The notes beneath the pieces are model-generated. The model did no database searches. It had not been told where the DNA came from and saw only the letters and a list, made by a program, of their open reading frames with translations. Positions 51,370 to 59,784 of a stretch of 64,000 nt of DNA are shown here, in pieces. The DNA comes from an uncultured Oribacterium sp. (lineage in GTDB: Bacteria > Bacillota > Clostridia > Lachnospirales > Lachnospiraceae): the NCBI GenBank assembly GCA_934270345.1, contig CAKQPT010000007.1:1-64000 (forward strand), given 5' to 3'. Numbering within the stretch: the stretch's first letter is position 1; each line of letters opens with the position of its first letter. The position numbers and the translations under genes were made by a program.

Positions 51370-52638
51370 ATGGGAACAAATTACGTAGCGTACTGGAAGA
51401 CGCTGCCATATAAGCTGATGGTGGGGCTCAAGTGGATCGGTTTCGGTGTGCTGACCGGCATCCTCGTCGGCGGTGTGTCGGCGCTGTTCGCGAAGGCCAT
51501 CGTGCTGGCGACGGGCTTCCGTCTGGCGCATACCTGGATCGTGTTTCTGCTGCCGCTCGCGGGTCTGTTCATCGTCTGGTTCTATCATCGGCTCGGGGCG
51601 CGGAAGCCGCGGGGCACGAACCTCGTGCTGGAGGCGATCCGCGAGAGTGAGCGGGTGCCGGTGAAGATGGCGCCGCTCATCATCGTGTCGACGGTGCTGA
51701 CGCATCTCTTCGGTGGTTCGGCCGGACGAGAGGGCGCGGCGCTGCAGGTCGGCGGTTCGCTCGGTCATGGACTCGGTCAGCTGCTGCACTTCCGGAAGGA
51801 GGAACGTCGGCGGACCATCATGTGCGGTATGAGTGCGGCCTTCTCGGCGCTGTTCGGTACGCCGCTCGCGGCGACGGTGCTCTCGATGGAAATCAGTACC
51901 GTTGGCGTGATGTATTACTCCTCGCTTGTACCGTGCGCGGTGTCTGCATTGACCGCACACTTCGTGGCGCAGGCGATCAACCCGGGAAGCGAGGCAATGC
52001 TGCTCGCGGCGGTGCCGGCCTTCCATGTGCGCGACGCGGTCTGCACGATGCTGTTTGCGTGGGCGTGTGCGCTGGTGTCGATCCTCTTCGCGACCTCGAT
52101 GCACAGCAGTAAGAAGCTGCTGCAGAAGTACTTCCCGAACGACTACATCCGCGTGGTGGTGTCCGGCGTGATCATCGTCGTGCTGACGCTGCTCGTGGGC
52201 GACCAGACCTACAACGGCACCGGCTCGAACATCATCGCGAGCTGCATCGAGAATCCGACGTTCAAGATCGCGTTCTATGCCTTCCTGCTGAAGATTCTGT
52301 TCACCTCGGTGACCCTCGGCGGCGGCTTCCAGGGCGGCGAGATCGTGCCGTCGCTCTTCATCGGTGCGACCTTTGGACACGTGGTCGGCAGTTTCACCGG
52401 CATGGACCCGGCGCTCTGCTCCGCGATCGGCATGGCCTGCGTCTTCTGCGGCGTGACGAACTGCCCGCTCGCTTCGCTGCTCATCGCGTTTGAGATGTTC
52501 GGCTTCGATGCGTCGTCGTACTTCATCCTCGCAATCGCGATCACCTATCTGTTCTCCGGAAACTACGGTATCTACGGTGCGCAGAAGATCCGCTTCAGCA
52601 AGTGGGATCCGGCGGAAATCGACGCGAATACACACTGA
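51370..52638 (+). CDS. CLC-family antiporter resembling the CLC-F fluoride subgroup
   Basis: This 422-residue CLC protein has the gating glutamate in GREGAALQVGG (Glu121), GTNLV at 82-86 where chloride-type CLCs have GSGIP, and GGGFQGGEIVPSLFIGATFG. These three features are, from memory, those of the CLC-F fluoride/proton antiporters rather than chloride exchangers. Fluoride export would protect enolase and pyrophosphatase. No fluoride riboswitch could be recognised in the upstream 137 bases. GGGGGAGAG precedes ATG 51370. An ordinary chloride/proton exchanger is the alternative. Confidence 0.82.
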   Translation: MGTNYVAYWKTLPYKLMVGLKWIGFGVLTGILVGGVSALFAKAIVLATGFRLAHTWIVFLLPLAGLFIVWFYHRLGARKPRGTNLVLEAIRESERVPVKMAPLIIVSTVLTHLFGGSAGREGAALQVGGSLGHGLGQLLHFRKEERRRTIMCGMSAAFSALFGTPLAATVLSMEISTVGVMYYSSLVPCAVSALTAHFVAQAINPGSEAMLLAAVPAFHVRDAVCTMLFAWACALVSILFATSMHSSKKLLQKYFPNDYIRVVVSGVIIVVLTLLVGDQTYNGTGSNIIASCIENPTFKIAFYAFLLKILFTSVTLGGGFQGGEIVPSLFIGATFGHVVGSFTGMDPALCSAIGMACVFCGVTNCPLASLLIAFEMFGFDASSYFILAIAITYLFSGNYGIYGAQKIRFSKWDPAEIDANTH

Positions 52639-52663
52639 CCCGGCGGGGACAGTTTGACGAAAG

Positions 52664-52884
52664 GCTCCGAGTGCCGGCATTAGAAGCACAGTACTCCGAG
52701 ACCGGTTCAATCTAAGCCGGGGACCCTAAGCGGCACTAGGCCCTCCGCAATCGTCGAGTTTTCCTGATGAAAACTCGACGTTGACAGAGGGGTCCAGGGA
52801 GAGATAACACCAAGTGCCGCTAAGGGGACCCGGCTTGATTTCACACGGTCTCTTCGTATGGCTTCTGATGCCGGCACTCGGAGC
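52664..52884 (+). ncRNA. Large rod-shaped structured RNA candidate, copy B
   Basis: Outer stem P1 pairs 52664-52687 with 52861-52884 (24 bp, one G-U). P2 pairs AAGCCGGG...CCC (52714-52726) with 52824-52836 around a tandem G-A mismatch, then 52730-52737 with 52813-52820 beyond a TAA/TAA internal loop. P3 pairs 52741-52747 with 52785-52791. P4 pairs 52754-52763 with 52769-52778, loop CTGAT. The apical region and the internal-loop sequences CACAGTACT, CGAG and CGTATGG match the element at 103-332. Its P1 and P2 are unrelated in sequence but still complementary. It lies in the 400-base gap between convergent CLC and ROK genes, with no ORF. Confidence 0.72.
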
Positions 52885-52960
52885 TCCTATTTTGCACTGA
52901 AACCCGGCGGGTTATGAGCGGTACAATATAGCTTTCATATGGACAGACTCCATATAATTA

Positions 52961-53009
52961 AAAACAGAACGCGTAGAAGACAGAAGTCGGCTTCTATGCG
53001 TTCTGTTTT
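52961..53009. terminator. Bidirectional terminator between convergent genes
   Basis: A 19-position stem (52961-52979 with 52991-53009) is flanked by A and T runs. It can terminate transcripts from the CLC/RNA side and from the ROK kinase gene on the minus strand. Confidence 0.92.
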
Positions 53010-53044
53010 TAGTTGTTCACATCTTCATATAATATAAACTTGTG

Positions 53045-53920
53045 TCAGTTTACGTGAAGCTCATCAATCGCGAGCTTGATGGCCCCCATGATGCCCTGGT
53101 CGTCGTGGAGGGAGGCCGGGACGATGTAGTGGTCGAGGTCGGCGAGCTCGTCGGTGCGGATATAGCCGTTCACCATGGTCCGGACCTTCTCGCGAATCAG
53201 CGGGAAGAGCTGCTCCTGGTGCATGACACCGCCTCCGAGGATGATGATCTGCGGGCTCAGGGTCATGATAAGCGTAGTGCAGGCTTCCGCGATGTAGTGC
53301 GCTTCGATATCCCATACCTTCGGATCATCCTTCAGGGTGATGGCTTTCTGTCCCCAGCGCTCTTCGATGGCCGGGCCGGCGGCCATGCCCTCGAAGCAGC
53401 TGCCATGGTAAGGACAGTGCCCCTCATAGTGATCGTCCGGGTGCTTCACCATCGGGATGTGTCCGAACTCCGGGTGGAGCATGCCGTGCACGAGATGACC
53501 ACCGGAGAGGACGCCGGCACCGACGCCGGTACCGATCGTGATGTAGACGGCATCCGTGAGACCGCGCGCCTGTCCGTAGGTGACCTCGCCGAGGAGCGAG
53601 CCGTTGACGTCGGTATCGAAGCCGACCGGCACGCCGAGCGCGCGCTTCAGTATGCCGACGATGTCGACATTGGCCCAGCCCGGTTTCGGGGTCGTCGTGA
53701 TATAGCCGTAGGTCGGCGAGTTCCGGCGAAGATCGACCGGGCCGAAGCAGGCTACGCCGAGAGATGCGATCTCCTTATCGCGGAACCAGTCGATGATCGC
53801 GGACAGCGTTTCATCCGGTGTAGTCGTCGGGATGGATGTCTGCGCGAGAATCGTTCCGTTTTCATCGCCGAGCGCGCACACCATCTTCGTGCCGCCGGCC
53901 TCTAAAGCTCCGTAAAGCAT
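53045..53920 (-). CDS. ROK family sugar kinase, fructokinase-like
   Basis: This 291-residue kinase begins LYGALEAGGTKMVCALGDENG with the ATP-binding loop. It contains GYITTTPKPGWANVD, GTGVGAGVLSGG and the zinc-binding stretch HPEFGH...GHCPYHGSCFEG typical of ROK fructokinases (YdhR/GmuE type). It likely phosphorylates fructose or a related hexose. The start at 53920 follows CAGGAGGATATG; upstream codons to 54031 have no family sequence. It is the last of three minus-strand genes downstream of a 2-hydroxycarboxylate transporter. Confidence 0.9.
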   Translation of the reverse strand: MLYGALEAGGTKMVCALGDENGTILAQTSIPTTTPDETLSAIIDWFRDKEIASLGVACFGPVDLRRNSPTYGYITTTPKPGWANVDIVGILKRALGVPVGFDTDVNGSLLGEVTYGQARGLTDAVYITIGTGVGAGVLSGGHLVHGMLHPEFGHIPMVKHPDDHYEGHCPYHGSCFEGMAAGPAIEERWGQKAITLKDDPKVWDIEAHYIAEACTTLIMTLSPQIIILGGGVMHQEQLFPLIREKVRTMVNGYIRTDELADLDHYIVPASLHDDQGIMGAIKLAIDELHVN

Positions 53921-54051
53921 AATTTCATATCCTCCTGTTAGATATTGTAAAGCATGAATGCGTGAAGGGAAAGCAGAGAATACACAATGTACCCTCTTTA
54001 AAAAAGAGGGTACGGGGGAAGGGGGATTCAAACAGTAATGTGTAGTCTGCT

Positions 54052-54873
54052 TTATAAATACCGGATGAAGAAGTTCTGCGCAGCCTGTACGCGTTCCTTC
54101 TCACCGGCCTCGTGGGCGAAGCCCGGGAGGATGGTCAGCTCCGTATGGACGCCGTGCTCCTGGAAGTTTTTCTGCAGGCTCTTCATACGGGCCACGCGGT
54201 TATCACCGTACGGGGAGTCGCCGATAAACTTGTTGTCGAGCTCGCCGACACTGATCAGGACAGGGACCTTCTTTACCGCTTCGAGGTCGACATCATGACC
54301 GAAGTAATCCTTGAAGTCACGGATGCCCCAGAAGTAGTCCTCGTCCGGGTTCAGGAAGGTCGGACGGCCAGGTGCACCGATGGAGCAGGCCTTCAGGCGA
54401 TCCGGGTGCGCGAAGAGGAAGCGGTTTACGAACTGTCCTCCACCGGAGTGACCGAACATGAAGAACTGATCGGTGTGCACGCCCGGATAGCGCTTCGCCA
54501 TGTCCTCAATCATATCGAGGAGGATCAGATCATAACGGATGCCGTCGCAGGAGAGGAGCTTATAGCTGTTGAAGTCGTCGCGCTGAATGAGACCGCCCGG
54601 GAACATCGGCGCGAGCACCGCCATGTGATACTTGTCCGCGAGCTCCTTTGCCTGTCTGATATACTCTTCGATCGCACAGCCGGTTCCGTGAATGATGACG
54701 AGCAGAGAGTAGTCATGCTCTGCTTCATCGTAGTAGCAGTCCGGGAGATGCACCCAGTAGTGGAAGCGCTGATCGGTCGGACAGTGCCAGAGCATATTTA
54801 AGTAAGCATTGCCGAACAGATTTTTCTGCTGTTCGAGCGTAAGATTCGTAGCCAATGGATTCTGATTTGCCAT
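54052..54873 (-). CDS. Alpha/beta hydrolase, PHB depolymerase/esterase-like
   Basis: This 273-residue hydrolase has HGTGCAIEEY near the oxyanion region, nucleophile Ser in FGHSGGGQF, acid in GELDNKF and catalytic His in PGFAHEAGE. No signal peptide is visible, so it acts in the cytoplasm. It starts 15 bp after the 2HCT transporter gene behind GGAGG. It may hydrolyse an imported ester or a hydroxycarboxylate conjugate; the substrate is unknown. Confidence 0.87.
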   Translation of the reverse strand: MANQNPLATNLTLEQQKNLFGNAYLNMLWHCPTDQRFHYWVHLPDCYYDEAEHDYSLLVIIHGTGCAIEEYIRQAKELADKYHMAVLAPMFPGGLIQRDDFNSYKLLSCDGIRYDLILLDMIEDMAKRYPGVHTDQFFMFGHSGGGQFVNRFLFAHPDRLKACSIGAPGRPTFLNPDEDYFWGIRDFKDYFGHDVDLEAVKKVPVLISVGELDNKFIGDSPYGDNRVARMKSLQKNFQEHGVHTELTILPGFAHEAGEKERVQAAQNFFIRYL

Positions 54874-54888
54874 ACTGTACCTCCAGGA

Positions 54889-56193
54889 TTACAGGAATTT
54901 ACCGAAGACGAAGCTTGCGACGACGAGCATGATCGCACCACCGATTCTGGAAGAAATCTGAGCGTAGGACATCAGCTCCATGCGGTGTGCAGCACCGAGA
55001 CACTGTACATCGCCGGCACCACCGCCGTTTGCCATGCAGAGTCCGGCCGTCAGCATTCCTTCTACAGGATAGAAGTGGAACAGCTTGCCGACGATGAAGG
55101 TTCCGATCATCGCACCGATGACGGTCGCCATGATGATAACGATATACGCCGGGTTCGTGAAGACCTTCGCGTAGTCCGTGAGGTTCGTACCGATACCAAC
55201 CGTGATCATCAGCGGGAAGGACATATACTTTACGAAGAACTGCTGCATGCCCTTCGCACCGGCCTTGACATTTTCCGGAAGAACGTTCGTCATGTTCAGA
55301 ATTGCCATCAGGATGACCATGAACGCGAAGGTATGAATGCTGAAACCGAGGTTCGCGTGGTTGATGATGGAGATCTGCTTTGCGTAGAGGTTTGCGACGT
55401 TGAAGCATACGACGCCGAGTGCGAGACCGGTTGCGTAGTCGGCTGCGGTCGGCTTTACCTCGCTTGCCTTCGTGGTGACATTTTCTTCACCAGCCATCAG
55501 CTGACCATTACCTGTCAGGGATGGCTTGATCTGACCGAGCTTGTTCAGCAGTGCAGACATGAAGACAGCGCAGAGATTGCCAATGCTGATGATCGCAAAG
55601 GCAGATGCATACCAGGAGGAAGCGTCCCCGCCAGTGGCGGCTGCCCACATCTTACTCATCGGCGTGATGCCGGCACCATTACCACCACCCATCACCGGGA
55701 TTGCGTAGGTGGCCATTGCCTCGATGGCTCCGACACCAGTGATGGCACCGACGAGACCGGCCAGGCCGAGTGCACCGGCGATACCAGCGATGATCGTCGG
55801 GATAAAGCCGGCGAAAGACTTGATGAGCATCTTGCGATCGACCGAGAGCACAGAGCCGGTGATCAGGACGAGAATGTAGAGATCAAGGAAACCGGTGGAG
55901 CCGTTGAAGGTATTCAGAGCTTCCATCGAGCCTTCACCGATCAGGTGGAAGGTGTTCATCGCGCCGGCCACGAGGCAGGAGAAGAGCATGCCGCCACCGA
56001 ACCAGGTCTTCCAGACCGGGATGTGATCACCGACCCAGCCGAGCAGGGTGCCGATGATCATCGCGAAGGCGAGTGCGCCGACCATGTTGGTCAGCATCCA
56101 GTCATTGGCGGCCATCACCATCATCAGTACACTGAATATAAGGTACATCCACAGAGGGAACCCAAGGATCTTCGTTTCTTTTAACGTATTCAC
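54889..56193 (-). CDS. 2-hydroxycarboxylate transporter (CitS/MaeP family)
   Basis: This 434-residue symporter has the two 2HCT re-entrant motifs: GGGNGAGITPMS in the first half and ANGGGAGDVQCLGAAHRMELM with YAQISSRIGGA in the second. The family moves citrate, malate or lactate with Na+ or H+. The GTG at 56193 is chosen because GGGAGG lies 8 bases upstream; the in-frame TTG at 56208 overlaps that site. It is first in a minus-strand operon with the esterase and, further on, the ROK kinase. A LysR gene lies upstream. Confidence 0.92.
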   Translation of the reverse strand: MNTLKETKILGFPLWMYLIFSVLMMVMAANDWMLTNMVGALAFAMIIGTLLGWVGDHIPVWKTWFGGGMLFSCLVAGAMNTFHLIGEGSMEALNTFNGSTGFLDLYILVLITGSVLSVDRKMLIKSFAGFIPTIIAGIAGALGLAGLVGAITGVGAIEAMATYAIPVMGGGNGAGITPMSKMWAAATGGDASSWYASAFAIISIGNLCAVFMSALLNKLGQIKPSLTGNGQLMAGEENVTTKASEVKPTAADYATGLALGVVCFNVANLYAKQISIINHANLGFSIHTFAFMVILMAILNMTNVLPENVKAGAKGMQQFFVKYMSFPLMITVGIGTNLTDYAKVFTNPAYIVIIMATVIGAMIGTFIVGKLFHFYPVEGMLTAGLCMANGGGAGDVQCLGAAHRMELMSYAQISSRIGGAIMLVVASFVFGKFL

Positions 56194-56365
56194 AGTAAAT
56201 CCTCCCAAAGAGTGAAACAGATTTTTAAAGCACTTTCAATTACCGGTAAATTTGATAAACGGATTGTAGAATAAACAGGTGCGATTGTGCAAGATTGCGG
56301 CGATGGCGATTCTTCTTTTGGACGATAACCATCTGGAATGGGCAGAGTGCCATAAGACAGAAAAA

Positions 56366-56407
56366 GAAGCATTCGTCCTGTTCTGCGATTTGAACGACGA
56401 ATGCTTC
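56366..56407 (-). terminator. Rho-independent terminator of the LysR gene
   Basis: A perfect 12-bp stem (56366-56377 with 56396-56407) is followed, on the minus strand, by a TTTTTCTGTC tail. Confidence 0.88.
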
Positions 56408-56440
56408 TCCATTTTTCGTTATGAACCTGATTCCAAAATG

Positions 56441-57370
56441 TTATCGATTTTTTGCAGATGCGCTGATCATGTAGCGCCAGACGATTTCTGCAGAAGGTGA
56501 TAAGCTGCGGCCCTTCTTCCGGGCGACGATAACATAACGATACAGAGGCTCACCTTTGATCGTGCCATAGACCGGGGTTTGAACAGTAGATGAATTACGG
56601 ATCGTTGTGTGCGGCAGCAGGGCGATGCCACAGCCACTGCAGGCAACGAGATAGCGTGTGTCGACATAATCGATGCGCTGCGGATGGATCGGTGTGATGT
56701 GATATTTCCTGAAAAAGGAATTCTCGGCATCATACAGACCCTGCCCTGGTGTCGCCAGAATATAGCGGAGCGCCGGATTACGGAAACGGCTGATGTCGAT
56801 CTCAACCGGGTGCTCGAGTGAATTAGTGGAGATGTCGAGGCCATCCAGAATCGGAGATTCCTGTGGGATCACAAATACGAGCGGATCCTCCTGCACCGGC
56901 ATGTACTCGATAGTGTCAGAATGCACCGGTTCGGTATAGATGGCTAAATCAACGGATTCGCTCTCTAGATCGTCTTCACACTGCTGCGAGCTGCGGTTCA
57001 GAAAATCAAGCTGTATTTCCGGATGGGCCAGCATGAACGGCGCTGCCTGCGCACCGGCATAGGCACCACCACGATGCGTCGTAGCGATCAGCACCGGCTC
57101 GGACGGCAGCTGATTGAACTGCCGAAGGTTGCCCATCATCTCGTCTTCCAGCTGCACATAGCGCCGCGCAAAATCGAGAAAAATCTCCCCCTGCGGTGTC
57201 ACACTCACCGGACTGTGCGTACGGTCAAACGGTGCGAATCCCAGCTCCTTCTCGAGCTTGTTCAGCTGTTTGGTCAATGCCGGCTGCGAGATAAACAGAC
57301 GCTTCGCCGCCTGGGTGATATTTCGGCATTTTTCTACCTCGAGCACATAATGGAAAATGCTTGTATCCAT
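56441..57370 (-). CDS. LysR family transcriptional regulator
   Basis: This 309-residue regulator has an N-terminal wHTH (NITQAAKRLFISQPALTKQLNKLEKELG) and a substrate-binding effector domain. It precedes the 2HCT transporter operon on the same strand, separated by its own terminator, and is the likely regulator of that operon. The start at 57370 follows GGAGGTTTCC. The ligand may be the transported hydroxy acid; this is inferred from position. Confidence 0.92.
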   Translation of the reverse strand: MDTSIFHYVLEVEKCRNITQAAKRLFISQPALTKQLNKLEKELGFAPFDRTHSPVSVTPQGEIFLDFARRYVQLEDEMMGNLRQFNQLPSEPVLIATTHRGGAYAGAQAAPFMLAHPEIQLDFLNRSSQQCEDDLESESVDLAIYTEPVHSDTIEYMPVQEDPLVFVIPQESPILDGLDISTNSLEHPVEIDISRFRNPALRYILATPGQGLYDAENSFFRKYHITPIHPQRIDYVDTRYLVACSGCGIALLPHTTIRNSSTVQTPVYGTIKGEPLYRYVIVARKKGRSLSPSAEIVWRYMISASAKNR

Positions 57371-57502
57371 GGAAACCTCCGGAATCGATGTCTTAGTGAT
57401 AGTATATCAGAAGCGGAGCGAAAAGTATCCGTGGATCAGGTAAGCGTCGCTGATTTTTCTAAAACGTCGTGTAACAGTTCAGACCCCCCATCGACTCCCT
57501 TG

Positions 57503-57601
57503 AGAAGTTTGAGGCTGCTCCTCATTCGCCCACCCCATTGAATCCGTGAATGTTTGTACGTTTCGGTCCCCACCCCGCTCATGAGGAGCCCTCAAACTTC
57601 T
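57503..57601 (-). repeat. Left G-rich hairpin of the hairpin island
   Basis: AGAAGTTTGAGG (57503-57514) and GCTCCTCAT (57517-57525) pair with 57590-57601 and 57581-57589. On the minus strand the loop carries GCGGGGTGGGG and CAATGGGGTGGGC. The hairpin at 57884-57952 carries the same core in the opposite orientation on an unrelated stem. Confidence 0.65.
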
Positions 57602-57625
57602 GGTTATCCAAAGCCTGTAACGATC

Positions 57626-57785
57626 GTAGGCATGTTGAAGCCAGAAATTAATGATCGTGCCTACTATTACGATTGATTTTATTGGCACGATGACTTGATA
57701 TCAGGGTCATCGTGCCTACGGTTTACCCAAAATTATAGCTATTTCCGCAGGCACGATGATGCTTTAAAGCGCTTACCATGCCTGC
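57626..57785. repeat. Three consecutive hairpins sharing a GGCACGATGA-type motif
   Basis: Stems pair 57626-57633 with 57657-57664, 57684-57694 with 57706-57716 (11 bp) and 57747-57753 with 57779-57785. All contain a GTAGGCA/GGCACGA-like arm. They lie between two inverted G-rich hairpins. No gene is credible in this stretch. Confidence 0.6.
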
Positions 57786-57883
57786 AGTTGAAATTTTCCA
57801 GTTTCGTCACCGTTGGCATCATTCTCTTTTCCGCTGTTTTGATAGAGCATCACCAGCTCGAACGAAACAGGTGCCGATTTTCT

Positions 57884-57952
57884 GTTTGCCTGCTCGGGGT
57901 GGGGTCAATATGTAAGAAGATAAAAGATGTACATTGGGGTGGGCAGGCAAAC
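57884..57952 (+). repeat. Right G-rich hairpin of the hairpin island
   Basis: A 10-bp stem (57884-57893 with 57943-57952), extendable past a T bulge, encloses CTCGGGGTGGGGTCAAT and CATTGGGGTGGGC. A further GGGCC/GGCCC stem lies at 57959-57981. Confidence 0.65.
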
Positions 57953-58063
57953 GAAAAGAGGGCCCCGGTATGGACGGCCCCCAAAAGCAGCTGGATTAAG
58001 AAATAAGCAGTCTGAATTGTAGCTATGTTGTCAGCCTTCATAAACTTCGGTGATGACATTGAT

Positions 58064-58107
58064 TTGACTTTTTGTCACGAAAAATATACAATAATCGTGA
58101 CAAAAAG
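58064..58107 (+). promoter_or_regulatory. Promoter and overlapping operator of the abiE pair
   Basis: TTGACT (58064-58069) and TACAAT (58087-58092), 17 bp apart, form a good promoter. A perfect 13-bp inverted repeat, CTTTTTGTCACGA (58068-58080) with TCGTGACAAAAAG (58095-58107), flanks the -10. This is the arrangement expected for autorepression by an AbiEi-type antitoxin. Confidence 0.75.
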
Positions 58108-58117
58108 GAGGTGCGTC

Positions 58118-58717
58118 ATGTCTGTTATGGAAAGCATTAAAATAAGAATCCATGAGATGGGCGATGGAGATATCATGACGACAGCAGATTTCGCTGATTT
58201 AGCGAACCTTACGACTATCCGAAAGTATCTCGGCCGATGCGTAGATAAGGGACTCATCCGCCGCGTATTTGATGGCGTTTATGAAAAACCACACTATAGT
58301 CGATTATTGGATGAATATATGCCAACAGATCCGGAAAAGGTCGCCTATGCGCTTGCCAGAACATATCACTGGACGATTGCTCCATGTGGTGACATCGCAC
58401 TAAATAGATTAGGATTGACCACGCAAGTGCCGACGGTATGGTCATATGTCAGTGATGGACCATATCGGATCTTTTCGTGGGATCATATACAGCTCAAGTT
58501 CAAGCATAAAACAAACAGGGAAATCTCTATGCTTTCGACTCAGACGATATTGATCACAGAGGCGCTTCGTGCACTGGGCAAGGAACGAATCACCCCCGAT
58601 ATTATCGGCCAGCTTCGTAAAAAAATGCCCGAGTGCGATAGAGAAAAGATTTTGACAGAATCCAGTTCCTGCAGTGAGTGGATACATGAGACGATCAGAA
58701 AGGCATGTGCATCTTAA
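58118..58717 (+). CDS. AbiEi-type antitoxin (DUF6088)
   Basis: The 199-residue protein has an N-terminal winged helix (DIMTTADFADLANLTTIRKYLGRCVDKGLIRRV) and a C-terminal domain of the DUF6088/AbiEi antitoxin group. In type IV systems it represses its own promoter and counteracts the AbiEii toxin without direct binding. AAGGAGGTGCG precedes ATG 58118. Its stop codon is directly followed by the toxin ATG. The region is AT-richer than the neighbours, suggesting transfer. Confidence 0.85.
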   Translation: MSVMESIKIRIHEMGDGDIMTTADFADLANLTTIRKYLGRCVDKGLIRRVFDGVYEKPHYSRLLDEYMPTDPEKVAYALARTYHWTIAPCGDIALNRLGLTTQVPTVWSYVSDGPYRIFSWDHIQLKFKHKTNREISMLSTQTILITEALRALGKERITPDIIGQLRKKMPECDREKILTESSSCSEWIHETIRKACAS

Positions 58718-59713
58718 ATGAAAAACGTAGCGAGATTATCGAACCAAGAACGTAGGGAACTGTTTCTAGCGACAGCAATCAAGATGGGGATGCGCCCGGA
58801 AGTGATCGAAAAAGATTTCTGGGTTTGCTTTATGCTGGATCATCTGTTTCATGAGTGCAAGTATAAAGATGCTTTTGTATTTAAGGGTGGTACCAGTCTG
58901 TCAAAATCCTATCATGTAATAGAGCGTTTCTCAGAAGATATCGATCTGATACTGGACTGGCGAAGAATCATTACCGATTCCTCCGACCCGTGGGATCATC
59001 GTTCTAAAACCAAACAGGATAGTTACAATAAACAGATTAATAAGGATGCTGTGCTATTTTACAGGAATAGTCTGGTGCCAGAGCTTAATAAGGAACTATC
59101 CGCTAAACTGGATGAACACGAGTGGATTACTGTGGATGAGGACGATGAGATGGTCCTGGATTTTGTTTATCCGCAGATTTTCGAAACAGATTACATAATT
59201 CCCCATGTGAGACTGGAAATAGGTCCTCTTGCAGAATGGATGCCATCACATATTACGAGCATTTCGCCATTCGCTGCGGAACAGTATGGACGACTGTTTG
59301 AGCAAAAGCAAACGGATATTCTTACGATCGATGCAGAAAGAACTTTCTGGGAGAAGATAACCATCTTACATAAAATATCAAATTTTCCGGAAGGAAAGAC
59401 ACTGCCACATCGGTATGCAAGGCATCTATATGATGTGTATTGCCTCGGAAATTCCGCGATTAAGAAGTCTGCCTTTGACAGAAAAGAATTACTGGAAAGA
59501 GATGTTGCCTTCAAACAAAAATTTTACTATACAAAGAGCGCTCACTACGAAACAGCAACGCTTAAGGAAATCCGTCTGATTCCCAGCCAGGAAATCATAC
59601 CGGCATTAAGAAATGACTATGCAGCAATGGCGAATATGTTTTATGGCCATGCACCAGAGTTTGATGACATAATAAACTATTTAAAACAACTGGAAGAAGA
59701 AATTCATGCATAA
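58718..59713 (+). CDS. AbiEii-type nucleotidyltransferase toxin
   Basis: This 331-residue protein has the nucleotidyltransferase motif FKGGTSLSKSYHVIERFSEDIDLIL (GG/S with the DxD pair), followed by conserved ERTFWEKITILH. That is the AbiEii (DUF1814) pattern of type IV toxin-antitoxin and phage-abortive systems. Relatives add nucleotides to tRNA acceptor ends. It is translated immediately after the antitoxin. The catalytic residues look intact, so the module is probably functional. Confidence 0.88.
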   Translation: MKNVARLSNQERRELFLATAIKMGMRPEVIEKDFWVCFMLDHLFHECKYKDAFVFKGGTSLSKSYHVIERFSEDIDLILDWRRIITDSSDPWDHRSKTKQDSYNKQINKDAVLFYRNSLVPELNKELSAKLDEHEWITVDEDDEMVLDFVYPQIFETDYIIPHVRLEIGPLAEWMPSHITSISPFAAEQYGRLFEQKQTDILTIDAERTFWEKITILHKISNFPEGKTLPHRYARHLYDVYCLGNSAIKKSAFDRKELLERDVAFKQKFYYTKSAHYETATLKEIRLIPSQEIIPALRNDYAAMANMFYGHAPEFDDIINYLKQLEEEIHA

Positions 59714-59784
59714 TAATACAATCACTCTTTCGGCGGACAGAGACCGAGAAATGTGAGTCGGTACCGCCGAATGGTGAGTACGAA

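Noticed and set aside
52664..52884. tRNA gene, suggested by GGTTCAA-like sequence in the element
   Set aside because: The surrounding bases do not form a cloverleaf; the GGTTCAA lies in an internal loop of the rod.
57695..58006. 103-codon frame in the hairpin island
   Set aside because: It crosses several inverted repeats, lacks an RBS and resembles no protein.
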